A model generated the notes under the pieces. It saw nothing but the letters and a program-made list of their open reading frames with translations, was not told the DNA's origin and did not search any database. Positions 1-11,068 of a stretch of 64,000 nt of DNA are shown here, piece after piece. Location of the stretch: NCBI GenBank assembly GCA_023614405.1, contig CM042685.1:87286684-87350683 (forward strand), in the 5' to 3' direction. Within the stretch, counting starts at the first letter, position 1, and each line of letters begins with the position of its first letter. Source of the DNA: Avena insularis (lineage: Eukaryota > Streptophyta > Magnoliopsida > Poales > Poaceae). The position numbers and the translations under genes are program-made.

Positions 1-1857
1 CCTACCATTGACCAAGTTCGGATAGTCTGCGAATACCCCGATGTATTTCCAGATGTTTTGACCGGTATGCCCCCAGATCGGGATATCGAGTTTATCATCG
101 AACTAATCCCCGGAACAAGACCCATAGCCCAGAGACCCTATAGTATGAACCCGTCAGAACTAGAAGAACTGAAGAAGCAACTGGATTCCATGTTGGAAAT
201 CGGATTGATTCAACCAAGTGCGTCCCCATGGAGATCACCTGTCTTATTTGTGGACAAGAAGGATGGAGGTAACCGTTTGTGTACGGATTATCGAAAGTTG
301 AATGATGTCACCATCAAGAACAAGTACCCCTTGCCTAAGATAGAAGATTTGTTTGATCAGTTGACCGGTGCCCAGGTGTTTTCTAAGATTGATCTTAGAA
401 CCGGCTATCATCAACTCAAAATTCGTGCAGAGGATATCCCAAAGACTGCTTTCACCACCAGATATGGATTGTATGAGTATCTGATCATGTCTTTTGGATT
501 AACCAATGCCCCCGCTTATTTCATGAATCTCATGAATAAGATTTTTATGGACTTCCTGGATAAGTTTGTCGTTGTTTTCATCGATGACATTCTGATTTAT
601 TCCAAATCGGAAGAAGAACATGAGCTACACCTAAGGACCATTCTTGGAACCCTTAGAGAGCATCAGTTGTATGCAAAGTTTAGCAAATGTGAATTCTGGT
701 TACAGGAAGTAGGATTTCTCGGTCATATTGTATCAGCCGGAGGAATTGCCGTTGACCCTGCCAAAGTGAAAGATGTAGAAGATTGGAAAGCCCCAACCAC
801 TCAAACCCAAGTTCGTGCTTTTCTCGGATTGGCGGGATATTACCGCAAATTCGTAGAAGGATTCTCGAGTATAGCCCGACCCATGACCCAATTACTGAAG
901 AAGGACAAGAAGTTTGAATGGATAGACAAGTGCGAAGCGAGTTTTCAAGAACTCAAGAGGAGATTGATTTCAGCCCCAATCTTGATCATGACGGATATTA
1001 CGAAGCCCTTCGATGTGTATTGTGACGCATTTAAGATTGGTCTCGGATGTGTGCTAATGCAAGAAGGCAAAGTTATATCTTATCTATCACGACAATTGAA
1101 GCAACATGAACAAAATTACCCAACCCATGACCTCGAATTCGCAACCGTAGTTCTAGCCCTGAAGACATGGAGACATTACCTGATGGGAAACCGTTGTGAG
1201 ATTTATTCGGATCACAAGAGCCTAAAGTATATATTCACTCAGAAGGAGCTGAATATGAGGCAGAGAAGATGGATTGAGCTAATCAAGGATTACGACTTCG
1301 ACATTCACTATCACCTTGGAAAAGCCAATGTGGTAGACGATGCCCTTAGCAGATTGCCGTGCCGCTTAAACTCCATGATTTTAAAGGAGCAACCAAGTTT
1401 GCACAAAGAGATGGAAGATTTTCAAATGGAATTAGTAAGTGAAGGATTTTTGTCTAGCATCGAACTTCAGCCCACTTTAGTCAGTCAGATTAAAGAGGCG
1501 CAGAAGGAAAATGCCAGTATCGACGGAATCAAGCGTCGTATCGATACAGGCAAACTAACCGGATTCACCAAGGACGAAGAAGGAGTTTTGTGGTACAAAG
1601 GACGCCTTTGTGTACCAGCAGATTCGGAGTTGAAAGAAGTTATCTTGAAGGAGGCTCATGATACTCTTTATTATATCCATCCCGAAGGAACTAAGATGTA
1701 TCAAGATTTGAAAGAGCAATTTTGGTGGCATAAGATGAAGAGAGAAATCGGAAGCTATATCGCCAAGTGTGACATATGTCAGCGAGTCAAGGCAGGACAT
1801 CAAAGACCCGCTGGATTGTTGCAACCTTTGCATTCGAATGGAAATGGGATTCTGTAG
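1..1857 (+). pseudogene. pol: Ty3/gypsy pol: reverse transcriptase, RNase H, integrase zinc domain (family A copy 1)
   Basis: The frame is open from base 1, so the 5' end lies outside the window. It encodes the enzymes that copy the element RNA into DNA in the virus-like particle. The RT catalytic motif FIDD is at 577-588, followed by ILIYSKS. RNase H acidic residues are visible: D at 1024 (YCDA), E at 1135 (DLE), D at 1210 (SDHKSL). An HHCC integrase zinc finger (H..HPEG, then CDICQRVK) lies at about 1655-1790. The product is over 90% alike by eye to copy 2 at 58846-60423 but has no internal stop. It ends by frameshift near 1830: copy 2 has four extra bases there, after which integrase continues in another frame. 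Clade: with the C-terminal chromodomain and about 4-kb LTRs it fits Tekay/Del chromoviruses (inference). Confidence 0.95.
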
Positions 1858-2918
1858 GAATGGACTTTATCACTGGACTACCTACTTCTAGTAGGGGAAA
1901 TGACTCTATTTGGGTCATAGTGGACAGATTGTCCAAAGTCGCCCATTTCTTGCCTGTCAAAACCACCTATCAGAGTTCAAAGCTAGCAGAGTTGTACATC
2001 GCTAGAATCGTTAGTTTGCACGGAGTCCCCAAGAACATAGTCTCGGATCGAGGAACTCAGTTTACCTCGAGATTCTGGAAGAAAGTCCAAGAAGGTTTAG
2101 GAACCCGCCTAGATTTCAGTACCACGTATCACCCTCAGACCGATGGACAAACGGAGCGAGTAAACCAAATACTCGAAGATATGCTTAGAGAATGTGTGTT
2201 AGAATATGGATCCAAATGGGAAGACTGTCTGCCGTTTGCAGAATTTTCATACAACAATAGTTACCAAGCCAGTTTGCAAATGGCCCCATTTGAATTTATG
2301 TACGGAAGAAAGTGCCGCACCCCTTTGAACTGGTCGGAAGTAGGAGAGAGTCAGATTTTCGGACCCGACATCCTACGAGAAGCAGAAGAGAAGGTTCACA
2401 AGATTCGTGAACACCTCAAGACAGCCCAATCCCGACAGAAGAGTTACGCTGACAAGAGACGTCGAGATCTCGCCTTCAACATCGGAGATTTTGTTTATCT
2501 GAAAGTGTCGCCATTGGAGGGAATGCAACGTTTCCAACTCAAAGGAAAGTTAGCCCCCAGATATATTGGACCTTTCAAAATTTTGAACCGTCGAGGAGAA
2601 GTATCGTATCAACTGGAACTACCTGAAGAGATGTCAGCTGTGCACAATGTGTTCCATATCTCGTTACTTCGCAAGTGTCTCGAAGTCCCCGAGAAGACCG
2701 AAGTGTTCAAGAATATCGATCACCGGACCATAGAGATCAACGATGATCTGACCTATCCCGAAGTACCCATCCGTATATTGGAGGAAGCCTTTCGAACCAC
2801 CAGAACCCAGAGCATCAAGTTTCTCAAGATTCAATGGAGCAACCACACAGAAGAGGAAGCTACCTGGGAACGCGAAGATCACATCAGAACGGAGTTTCCA
2901 GATCTCTTCAAATCCTAG
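1836..2918 (+). pseudogene. pol: Integrase core and chromodomain (family A copy 1)
   Basis: This continues the upstream pol in a shifted frame. Integrase joins element DNA to the chromosome. The DDE residues are present: D at 1863 (GMDFITG), D at 2046 (SDRGTQF), E at 2154 (QTERVNQ). The C-terminal part has the GDFVYLKV and KLAPRYIGPF signatures usual in plant gypsy integrases. A chromodomain follows at about 2758-2910 ([11 protein letters not shown], then EATWEREDHIR, ending FPDLF), which in chromoviruses is thought to guide insertion to chromatin. The stop TAG lies about 60 bp before the 3' LTR. The open frame formally starts upstream at 1776, but homology begins only near 1836, so the first 20 codons are a frame artefact. 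Apart from the junction frameshift this segment is uninterrupted. Confidence 0.95.
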
Positions 2919-2963
2919 GTAATCTTTTCGTCCTTTTTCAAATCTTGGGACGAGATTTTGTTT

Positions 2964-2977
2964 AAGCGGGGAAGGTT
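2964..2977 (+). other. Polypurine tract, family A copy 1
   Basis: The purine run AAGCGGGGAAGG, with one C, directly precedes the LTR. It follows the motif GGGACGAGATTTTGTTTAAG, which recurs at the same place in copy 2 and, on the minus strand, in the gag-only element. This is the expected plus-strand priming site. Confidence 0.8.
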
Positions 2978-4227
2978 TGTAACATCCCAAAAATATCAAA
3001 CTTAGATCATCAAAACACTAATCACCAAGTTTAGGGTTAACAAAAACTTTTTTAAATGAATTCATGAATGCATGTATATGTGTATGCATGAATTTTGAAT
3101 TTCTTTAAAAACCACCTTGTTTGTGTGAACCATTGCTTGTAAAATGTTTCTTAGGTGAAAATAACATCATCTAAAACATTCCCCGCACTTTTCCTAAAGA
3201 CAAGTAAATCAAAACAAATATATTAAGTGAATGGTCATTTTGGCCAATTTAACTCACATGCCTACTTTGGCTGTCTCAAACTTTCAAAACCTAACAGAAA
3301 CTTTTCTGGATCTTTGCACCCCTTGAATGTACTCATAACATAGTATCAAGGCCCACTTTGTGATCATCCAGAAACTTTCAAATGCATAGTTTAATTGACA
3401 TTTCAAAATTGAATCTTCTTCATATGGGAAGATCCCACTTTTTCAAAACCCACTCAAACAAGCTCAAATTTCAAAACCCAAGCATCTGCAGACTCACCAG
3501 AACCAATCTAGCAAACTCACCAAAATTCATTTCAAAATTCAAAACTTGAGTTCATGCGGCCATTTCATCAAACAGGTTGCAGACACAAATCAAACAAAAC
3601 CACAAACACTATAGTGTGCAGTGTTTTGAGCCTAACTTGTTCCCTAGTTAGCTCACACACAACCCAGTAGATCATCTAAAAGATTAGCCCAAAACTAGCA
3701 CCCCTGTGAGCTTGCCATTGCCATTAATGGTGAACAAATGAAAGCACCCCATGTCACCCCATTGTGGACGCAAGCTAGGAGCAGCGCCAAGCCTAAGCTG
3801 CGTGTATGGAGGCACCACCGTCCATCGCATCCAGCTGTCCCAGCGTTGCCAAGCCCTGGACCACGCGCACGAGACACGCCCATACCATGCCGAGCGTGCG
3901 CCAGAGCTCCACCCGCGACCAGTGTCCATAGACCGCGCGCCGCCCTCACCACGCGCACACACGATCACCACCGACCCAGGACACCGCCAGACACCCCCGT
4001 TTGCCGCCCCGTACCATACAACCACCACCTGTCGTCGAAGACGCCGCCTCTGCCGCGCAGAGCGCCGCCCGTTCCAAACCAAACCACACCGCCCCATGCC
4101 TCGCGATCATGTCGTTGACATCGCCAGGAGACACAGCACCGTCCCCTACCCTTGCCCATGCCATTAGCTGCCTGTAACGTCGCCCCCGACGAGCTCACCT
4201 TGCGCCCCGACGGTCCGCTTGCTCGAC

Positions 4228-4235
4228 TATAAATA
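4228..4235 (+). promoter_or_regulatory. LTR TATA box, copy 1
   Basis: TATAAATA sits in CTATAAATAGAGG just 3' of the GC-rich block. The same sequence is at 53125-53132 and 63011-63018. It probably sets the U3/R boundary and transcription start some 25-30 bp downstream. Confidence 0.75.
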
Positions 4236-4470
4236 GAGGCCACCCCCGCATGATTTCTTCACACCATCTCACTCCCCTCTCCCCACTGACCGTGCCACAC
4301 CATTCTCAGAGCAAGCCGAGCACCACCTCGCCGGAATTTCACCTGAGCCCGCCGCCTCTTGAGAAGAAGGGAGCCAGCGATTGGAGCCGCCCCAGGAGAA
4401 GCCACCGGTACCAGGAGGATCACCGTCGTCGACTTCGTCGTTCGCCCGCCTCGCCGACCCTCGCCCATAC

Positions 4471-5535
4471 CCCGGTGAGCCCCCAGCCCCCCCCCACTAG
4501 CCGCGCTAGGTTTCGTTCTGGCCGGAGCTGTCTCGCGTCGACGATGACCCTCAGCCGTTGGATTAGAACTAGATCGGACGACCCACGTTGCCCCATACCG
4601 CTTTGCCCAGCCCCGTGTCACTGACGAGTGGGGACACCCACTTACGCAGCCCGCGGGAGCACTGCGCTTAGCAGGCCGGCCCGTTAGAATTTCCCGCGCA
4701 GCCCAGCAATTCAAATTAAACTTTTTCTTTTTAAATTCAAACACACTTCTGTACCCAACTTCAAAAATCAACCGAGATCGATTTAGTGCACCAAATTGGA
4801 TGAAACCAATTTTGTTGGAAAGGTCTGTGAATGCTTAATCCAAGCCCGTTGGATTCAAGTCATTTGGATCAGTAGATCACCATAGCAAAAATAACAAAGC
4901 AGAAGCTTTTCTACATTCAAACATTTTTCAAATTTAAACCATAAAAGCTTTTGAGTTGATTCCAACTCTCAAAAATCACATTTAACCATACCTTTCAGAA
5001 TATATAAAAATATATAGGTTTACTTGCAGAAATATTGTTCAAGGAATAAAAGGATGCTACATAAGCATTTCTAGCCACTTTAATCAATTAAAATAAAAAG
5101 GTAAAACCTTATTAAATTGTGACACCACTTTAAATCACATTCCCATGGACTATAATATGTGGTGATGACATGTGTCAACATGATCCCATGTTTAGTTTGG
5201 AGAATATTAAATCTTAAGTAGTTTTTCAATGAGTAGAAATTACATTTCTAAAATAAAAAGATTTAAACCAATCCTTAACCTTGTAATGTTAGAGATGATG
5301 CTAGATCATCTATAGGACCCTTGTGTGTGATGATTGCAAGTAGTTAAGTATTGTTTGGTGATTGTGTACCTCGTATTTATTCATAGACGCTAGTACCGAC
5401 CAAGGATACTACGAGGAGGAAGGAGGATACTACGAAGAGGAAGCCGAGGAGAACTTCAACCACTGCTCTGCACAAGGCAAGCTGATACTATACCAATGCA
5501 AGCTAGTAACTATGCAAGCTTCACTAATCAAGTGA
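4471..5535 (+). other. Possible LTR intron and acidic exon-like segment
   Basis: About 240 bp after the TATA box is a good 5' splice donor, CCG/GTGAGC at 4475; copy 2 has GTGAGC near 53371 and GTAAGC near 63258. An acceptor-like TTCATAG at 5380-5386 leads into a codon-like segment (5387 to a TGA near 5533) reading Q-G-Y-Y-E-E-E-G-G-Y-Y-E-E-E, then NFNHCSAQGK. In copy 2 (54287-54402) the segment differs by one in-frame 3-bp loss, a Tyr-to-Phe change and a silent change. The copy 2 acceptor reads ATAA, so splicing there is doubtful. No protein family recognised. Confidence 0.35.
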
Positions 5536-6652
5536 CCAATGCAAGCTAACACTTGCAAGATACCCTATTGTTGCCACAAACCCATACTTGTGATATGAAT
5601 TCTATATGCCTTAAGCATATGTGATCATACCTACTTGCTAAACCAATCCTAGTTTTATGGCAAGCTTCTTACTTTATTTCTTTATCAAAGCTTACTTAGA
5701 GTCCACCTAAGAGTTTGGTAGATACTAGACAGTTGTGCTGAAGGTTGCTTAAGAGCATAAAATTTGGCCTAAGCTAGAAACCTTGATCTCAGTCGAAGAT
5801 ATAATGTTGGACTTAGTGAAACTCCACTAGTTACCACCCTCTTTAGTACCACCTCCAACTGTAGATGCTAGTGCTAAGCCTAAAACCTGATTAACTTTAC
5901 ATGGGAATACTTGGTGGAAAAATGGTTATGAAAACCTTGGAATGATGGATCATTCCATTGAAATGTTTTGGACATGTGTTTCCAAACACTTAATGATTTT
6001 GGTGATGAAAATGTTGAGGCATGAGCCTTAGCCCTTTATAAAACCGATGGTTGTCTGGATGCGATACCATTCCAATTTTAACGTACAACCACAATACCCG
6101 AATATTGGGTAGGGCTTGACTGGAAACTTATATACCTTAGTATTAGTTCCCTCCCGGCCAAGGTCTGAGCTGAGGCTACCTTGTGAAGATTGTCCACATG
6201 CAAGACCCAAGATGACAGTGAGTCATGGTTGGGAGGCCAAACTCATAGGAGAGGTGCTGATACTAGGGAGTGTAATTGAAAGGTTAGGATTGATTATCCG
6301 CATACTGAGTATGGTGAATTCAGGATTTGTTCCTGACGGATGTATCGAATGTTGTGGTGAAAGTGTACAATCTCTGCAGAGTGTCAAACTATTCGAATAG
6401 CCATGTCCGCGGTTATGGACAGTTGGAGTGGCCATACTATTCCCCCGTCAGACTTTTCAAAATGACTTGTGAACTGAAGTGAGACTTTGACTTGACCACA
6501 ACAGAGTTGTGACTTGAATTACAAGATCCTACTTAGTAGTTATAAAACTGTGACCAGCTTTGGAACTTAGTAGAGTTAAACCTGGCTTTTTGCAAAACAA
6601 CCCTAGAGCCTAGAATCCTATTATCCAAAAACCCCTTACTTGTTAGTATTAG

Positions 6653-6761
6653 TTTGCGAGTACTTAAAGAGTACTCATGGCTTTGTCCCTGGCTATTCCC
6701 ATGGCCAGACTATGAAGAGGATTACCCGGAAGATGGACCCCAGGAAGGTTACGACAACTAG
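6653..6761 (+). other. Second acidic exon-like segment with hairpin, copy 1 LTR
   Basis: After an acceptor-like TATTAG, a frame reads WLFPWPDYEE, then PEDGPQ, ending YDN and a TAG stop. Copy 2 has the same frame and stop at 55558-55666 with a few substitutions and no indel. Its 5' part contains the perfect hairpin GAGTACT-TAAAG-AGTACTC at 6658-6676. Coding use is unproven; RNA structure could explain part of the conservation. Confidence 0.35.
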
Positions 6762-7561
6762 GATCATCTCCCATCGTCAAGATTACTGTGACCCGAAGAT
6801 GGAGCTTAGCCACGCTACCGTTATTATTACGTATTCCGCTGCTTGATGTTGTATTAAGAACTGGATCATGAGATCACTATTTGTGTAAGAACTTATGTAT
6901 CGTTGTAATGGATGAATGTAACACCCTCAGAATCGACCCTATGCAAGTTTCAGCGATCCCCGCCAAACCCGCATAGAAACGATTCAAAGGTGCCCACCAG
7001 GTACTTTCGTGCGGGTGGAGAACGAAGTAATATCATTACACAATAGTCCATGATGGAACCCACAGAACAGATATATACAACAACGACTCCATGAGTCAAG
7101 AATACAATATACAGTACAAAGATCCAAATCACCTTGAAAACGATACAGCGTCCGAGTACGGACAAGATGCAAATTGAGCTAAGAGCCCTGAAGAATAACC
7201 AATGGCGTCCATAACCCTGCCTGTGCCAAGCGGAAGGGTAACCCTGCTAACGACGTCGATCTCAAAACCTGCTCAAACAAAAGGGTGACGACAAAGGGCA
7301 AAGGAAAAGAGAGAGCGGTCGATCTTGAGGCCGATGCAGCGAGGCTAGAATTCGGCGGTCCTCGCCTACATAGGTATGGTGGACTGAAGCGGCAGCGCAG
7401 CATGCACTAAACAACCTATAGAGACTCGATATAACTGTCGGCTATCAGAGAGGGATAAGAAAGACCTATTCGGAACCAACCTGATGCTACCACCAAACAT
7501 ACCCATCCTGGTATTTCCCCCTCGAGACCAAACGAGGAAGTCAACCGAGGAACTCACACAG

Positions 7562-7875
7562 TTGGCAGTTTTATTTATTCAGTTATCGTTGTAGCAATTA
7601 CTAGTCAGGTATAGATAGTCATCCTGATATAATAAGCAGTGGGTAGTTTTAGTTAACCATTCCATTGTAGTTGTAGTACTTACTAGTCAGATACTTATAG
7701 CATGAGGCATCCCAAAACCCAGTAGTTGTTGGTACTTTTATTTAGCCATTCCGTTGTAGTTGCAATACTTACTAGTCAGATACAATGGTAACAGGTGGCA
7801 ACACAAACAAGCAATGGTTGGCACTTTTATTTAGCCATTCCATTATAGTGAAGCTAATTACTAGTCATTATAAAG
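7562..7875. repeat. Imperfect tandem repeat, about 4 copies, inside the solo LTR
   Basis: Units of roughly 75-115 bp share TTTATTTAGCCATTCC, TTGTAGTTG and ACTTACTAGTCAGATAC. They lie in the downstream half of the LTR if it is read on the minus strand. Confidence 0.7.
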
Positions 7876-9195
7876 TCAAATTTATAGCACTACTTTAGTT
7901 ATAGTTGTCTATGATCGAGATATCGTGTCAAGTCGTCCATAACCGCGGACACAGCTTTTCGAAAAGTTTTACCCTGTGGGGGCACAAATAGCAACACGCA
8001 TACGATCAACCTCGAGAAAACCAAATGAAAACCCAACGAGGCATCACGAGCAATTGCAAGATTCATATAAATTTCAGGGGCCACCCACCAAGCTACCATG
8101 ACGAAGTTGGCGGCTCAAACGGACCAGAGGTTTGTGCCAATGGCTGTAACGACCGGGAACCCGAAGTGTGACTGGGCTTGTCGATCACGAAAACATTCCA
8201 CATTTGTTCCTAAACAGTCTGGTAGCTCCACAGCAATCGTAAATAAGCAGTAAAGCATGGCATAAGTACAGGATAGTAATAAAGCCCCAAACTACTTTGT
8301 GGCCCCAAGAAATAAATATGACTCAAGCTCTGGCTAGGGGGATTCATGGTCCCACATGCGGATAGTGCGAATATTCAAAGAACAGGTATCAAGTACTTGG
8401 GGTCCTACGGGACACAAGTGGACGGTTAAAAACCAAATAACATCTATTGCCCACCTGTGCCTCTGCATTATTTACTTACTTCAATTTTAGTTATTAAACG
8501 GTAATTAAAATCATGATCATCTCCAACATAAAGCATATGACAGTCTTCCAACAACTGTGGAACATCGACGGCGCGACGCAACACCTGCGCAAGCAACTAC
8601 GACTCGCAAGGCTGACTATCTACCAAACAACAGGTAATAGGATGTGTCCAAGGCAATTTAATGGCTGCAAGGGATATCACGGGTACGAAAACTAGAGCAT
8701 CGCAACACAGATAGCAATAGATCAACAGGAGGGAATAAATACTATAAAAGTAAGATAGGTAGAAAGGGGGAGATTGCTCGCCTGAAAACATTGTCGAAGT
8801 TCATCCACAGATCAAATCAACACTCGCATCAACTCATCGGCCTAGTCCGTGAAGAAGCAAAACACTAGCACAAACACCGGATGCACTATTTAATACTATG
8901 ACAGAAGATCGGGCATGATGCATGTATGATGTATGACATGGCAAATGTGCGATGCAACTAGGCCACATTAAGCGGAACCGGGGTCCCGACAATTAGTTAG
9001 ATGGTTCTTGTTGTTTAGATACCCCACAATATAATTTTTGTCTTAACAAGGCAAAATATAACATCGATTCGCTACACAAATTTAAATGGGGCCAATATAA
9101 GACAAGATTTGCCCGCATATGGACCCCATATTTAATTATTATATTAATCGGCATAAGGCCCCCAAACCATACAAGATGAGATGTATGCAAGCATG

Positions 9196-9510
9196 TCAAT
9201 TTAGGATGCATGAGTTTATATTACAAATTATAAAATAGGGCTCGGAAAGGGGATCACACATGGGGGTCTTGGCGATCTTGGGGTTACGAGGGTCGCAGGT
9301 TCGGTCTCGACGCCGGGATCGGTCTTCAGAAAACTTGGGGTCTCTGTCGGCATACTTGTGGTCATTGGTACCGAGAAGGATATCTTGCCGAGGTGTCGGA
9401 ATCGAAGAACATGGAAACAACACTATGTCCTTGGCGTTCAACAGGGTGCACTCAGGCAGAATTAGGCGTCGGAACCTGACAACACACAAGTATATGAACA
9501 AAAAGTACAC
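9196..9510 (-). other. Codon-like segment inside the solo LTR, unknown
   Basis: An open frame of 104 codons contains the charged stretch DRDPKFSEDRSRRRDRTCDPR followed by NPKIAKTP. Its composition is unlike the AT-rich flanks. It occupies the same relative position (downstream of the promoter block) as the acidic segment in family A LTRs. It could be an LTR exon or chance; there is only one copy here, so selection cannot be judged. Confidence 0.25.
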
Positions 9511-9981
9511 TTGCAGCCACAGATGAGAATTTTAGGCATCACTTCAGGATGGAGACAACCACTACAGGCGCTAGAATCAGAGTCAATGCACAACACATGC
9601 AGTAGCAACATGAGTGAGGCCTTGACGATCTTGGAGACAATCTGCGAACCAAAATGTGTTGTCAGGGAAGCGGTCGACGGCGACGGGGTGAGGCGGCCTC
9701 CAACATTGCGGCAGACGGGGGAGCCCCATGGCATTCCTGGGGCGGCAGCGCTCACAGAGGGAGGGCGACACCAGGCTCTGCGAGCGACGGACTGGAGGAG
9801 GGCGGCAACAACGGCCGGCCGCGGCGAGGAGGCGCAGGCGCTTGCGGAGGCGCGCGTGTAGGGCATCTGGCCGCGACGGGCTCGAACGGTGGTCGGCAGC
9901 GCTGCCGGGAAGGACGAGGCCTGACGGCGGGGTTCCGCGGTGGCCCTCGGGGGCGGTGCAGAAGCATCGGCGAGGAGGGAG

Positions 9982-9989
9982 CTTATAAG
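9982..9989 (-). promoter_or_regulatory. Candidate TATA box of the solo LTR
   Basis: CTTATAAG is the only clear TATA-like site at the edge of the GC-rich block. The sequence is palindromic, so strand is taken from the inferred LTR orientation. Confidence 0.35.
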
Positions 9990-10964
9990 GCGGTGGACGC
10001 GCCCCTGGCGGCGGCTGCGCACGCGGCCAGGCAGAAGGGAGGGGAGAGGCGATCGGAGGTAGGCGGTTCGACGAGGAGCGAGCAAACGGAGAGATGAGGC
10101 GCACCAGTGACAATAGGTTGGGGATCGATGGTGGCGGTGGTTCTTGGCGGCCGGGACGAAGGGAGCAGGGTCGAGAGGATGGGGGTCATGGGGATTGTTG
10201 GCGTGCGTGGGGCGAGTGGGTGGGCCGCGGGGGGTGTAGGGCCAATCGGGGTCGCGGGATGGGCGATGGGAAGGGCCGCCAGCGGAGAGGATGGCATCGA
10301 GAGGAGGTTCCATGGAAGGAACGCTGGGGCTCGAGGGGCTCGCGGGATCGTGGAGGCCGGGGATTGCGGGGCTGGAAGGTGGGGATAGGCACGAGACATA
10401 CATGGTGGGGCCCGGCGAGCAGTGTGAGTGCATTGGATCCAGGAGAAGGGGTGGTGTGTGGGGTACACAGCGGCGGCGGCGTGGAGGGATGGTGAGGCGA
10501 GCGACAGGGTGGGATTTGGGGTAGGTCTAGGGTGGTTTTTAGGGTTAGGGTTTCACCGGCTGGGCCTTTTGGGCCTGGTTGGTTTAGGTTTAGGATTCTC
10601 TTTATTTTTGTTTATTTAAAACCTTATTATTATTACTTTTATTATTTTTAGAAACATTTGTAAATAGTTTTACACTGTTGAAAATAGAAGACATGAATAT
10701 GTTTTTAATTTAAATATAAGAGGGAAGACTTTACAAACAAAAATAGGGTTTACTAAAATACTTTTAGAGACACTACCATGCATGATGATGCAATAATTAT
10801 GCGAATAATAAAATAACACGCAATTTTCTAGTAGTGGAAATTCTGGGGTGCTACAATGAAGTACTATGGTATCCAATTCTGTTATGTCTCGCAAAAATGG
10901 TAATCCTGGGATTGCGATGTATGGCATAACAGGCATCTAGGATTGAAAAATCCGGGTGTTGACA

Positions 10965-11068
10965 CAAGTATGCAAACATTGCAATGCTTGTCAAGAAAAA
11001 GTTTCCGTTCCCCTGATATTTGCCTTTTTAAACACTAAATCAGGGTTGCTAAAATTGTGATGTTACAA
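10965..11068 (-). repeat. Start of a family R LTR, reverse oriented, cut by copy 1
   Basis: Read on the minus strand from 11068 it begins TGTAACATCACAATTTTAGC and is roughly three-quarters identical over about 75 bp to the family R LTR start at 16701 (shared: CAACCCTGATTT / AAAAAGGCAAA / ATCAGGGG / CTTTTTCTTG). Copy 1 inserted about 100 bp into it; the rest must lie beyond the left end of the window. Confidence 0.65.

Larger units (their letters stand above)
6917..10855 (-). mobile_element. Solo LTR of a different gypsy-like family, inserted in the copy 1 LTR
   Basis: A 3,939-bp insert is flanked by the 5-bp target duplication ATGAA (6912-6916 and 10856-10860). The uninterrupted homologue in copy 2 confirms the empty site. 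Its ends are near-inverted: TGTAACACC and GGTGCTACA. There is no PBS, PPT or coding region, so it is a solo LTR left by LTR-LTR recombination. Orientation is probably minus: the right end read backwards begins TGTAGCACCCCAGAATTTCC, the GC-rich block (9660-10530) then falls in the promoter half, and CTTATAAG lies at its edge. The long reverse proline-rich frame at 9462-10433 is compositional. Confidence 0.9.
2978..10964 (+). repeat. 3' LTR of family A copy 1, split by a solo LTR
   Basis: It starts TGTAACATCCCAAAAAT and ends TGTTGACA. It matches the copy 2 LTR (51905-55928) along its whole length. The LTR runs 2978-6916, is interrupted by a foreign LTR, and resumes at 10856-10964. Removing the insert and one target duplication leaves about 4.04 kb, against 4,024 bp in copy 2. 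Inside are AT-rich flanks, a GC-rich block at about 3750-4680, a TATA box, and codon-like segments annotated separately. ORFs in the GC-rich block appear on both strands and are compositional. The right flank begins CAAGT; the matching duplication would lie left of the window. Confidence 0.93.

Noticed and set aside
1555..1833. Minus-strand ORF opposite pol (also 2664-2999, 60220-60735 and 61443-61769)
   Set aside because: Antisense shadow of well-supported pol coding sequence.
3684..4243. Cluster of overlapping ORFs on both strands
   Set aside because: GC-rich LTR block; the matching ORFs in copy 2 LTRs differ in frame and length.
9462..10433. Long minus-strand proline/serine-rich ORF (323 codons)
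   Set aside because: Lies in the GC-rich promoter half of a solo LTR, overlaps several equally long frames on both strands, and has no domain.
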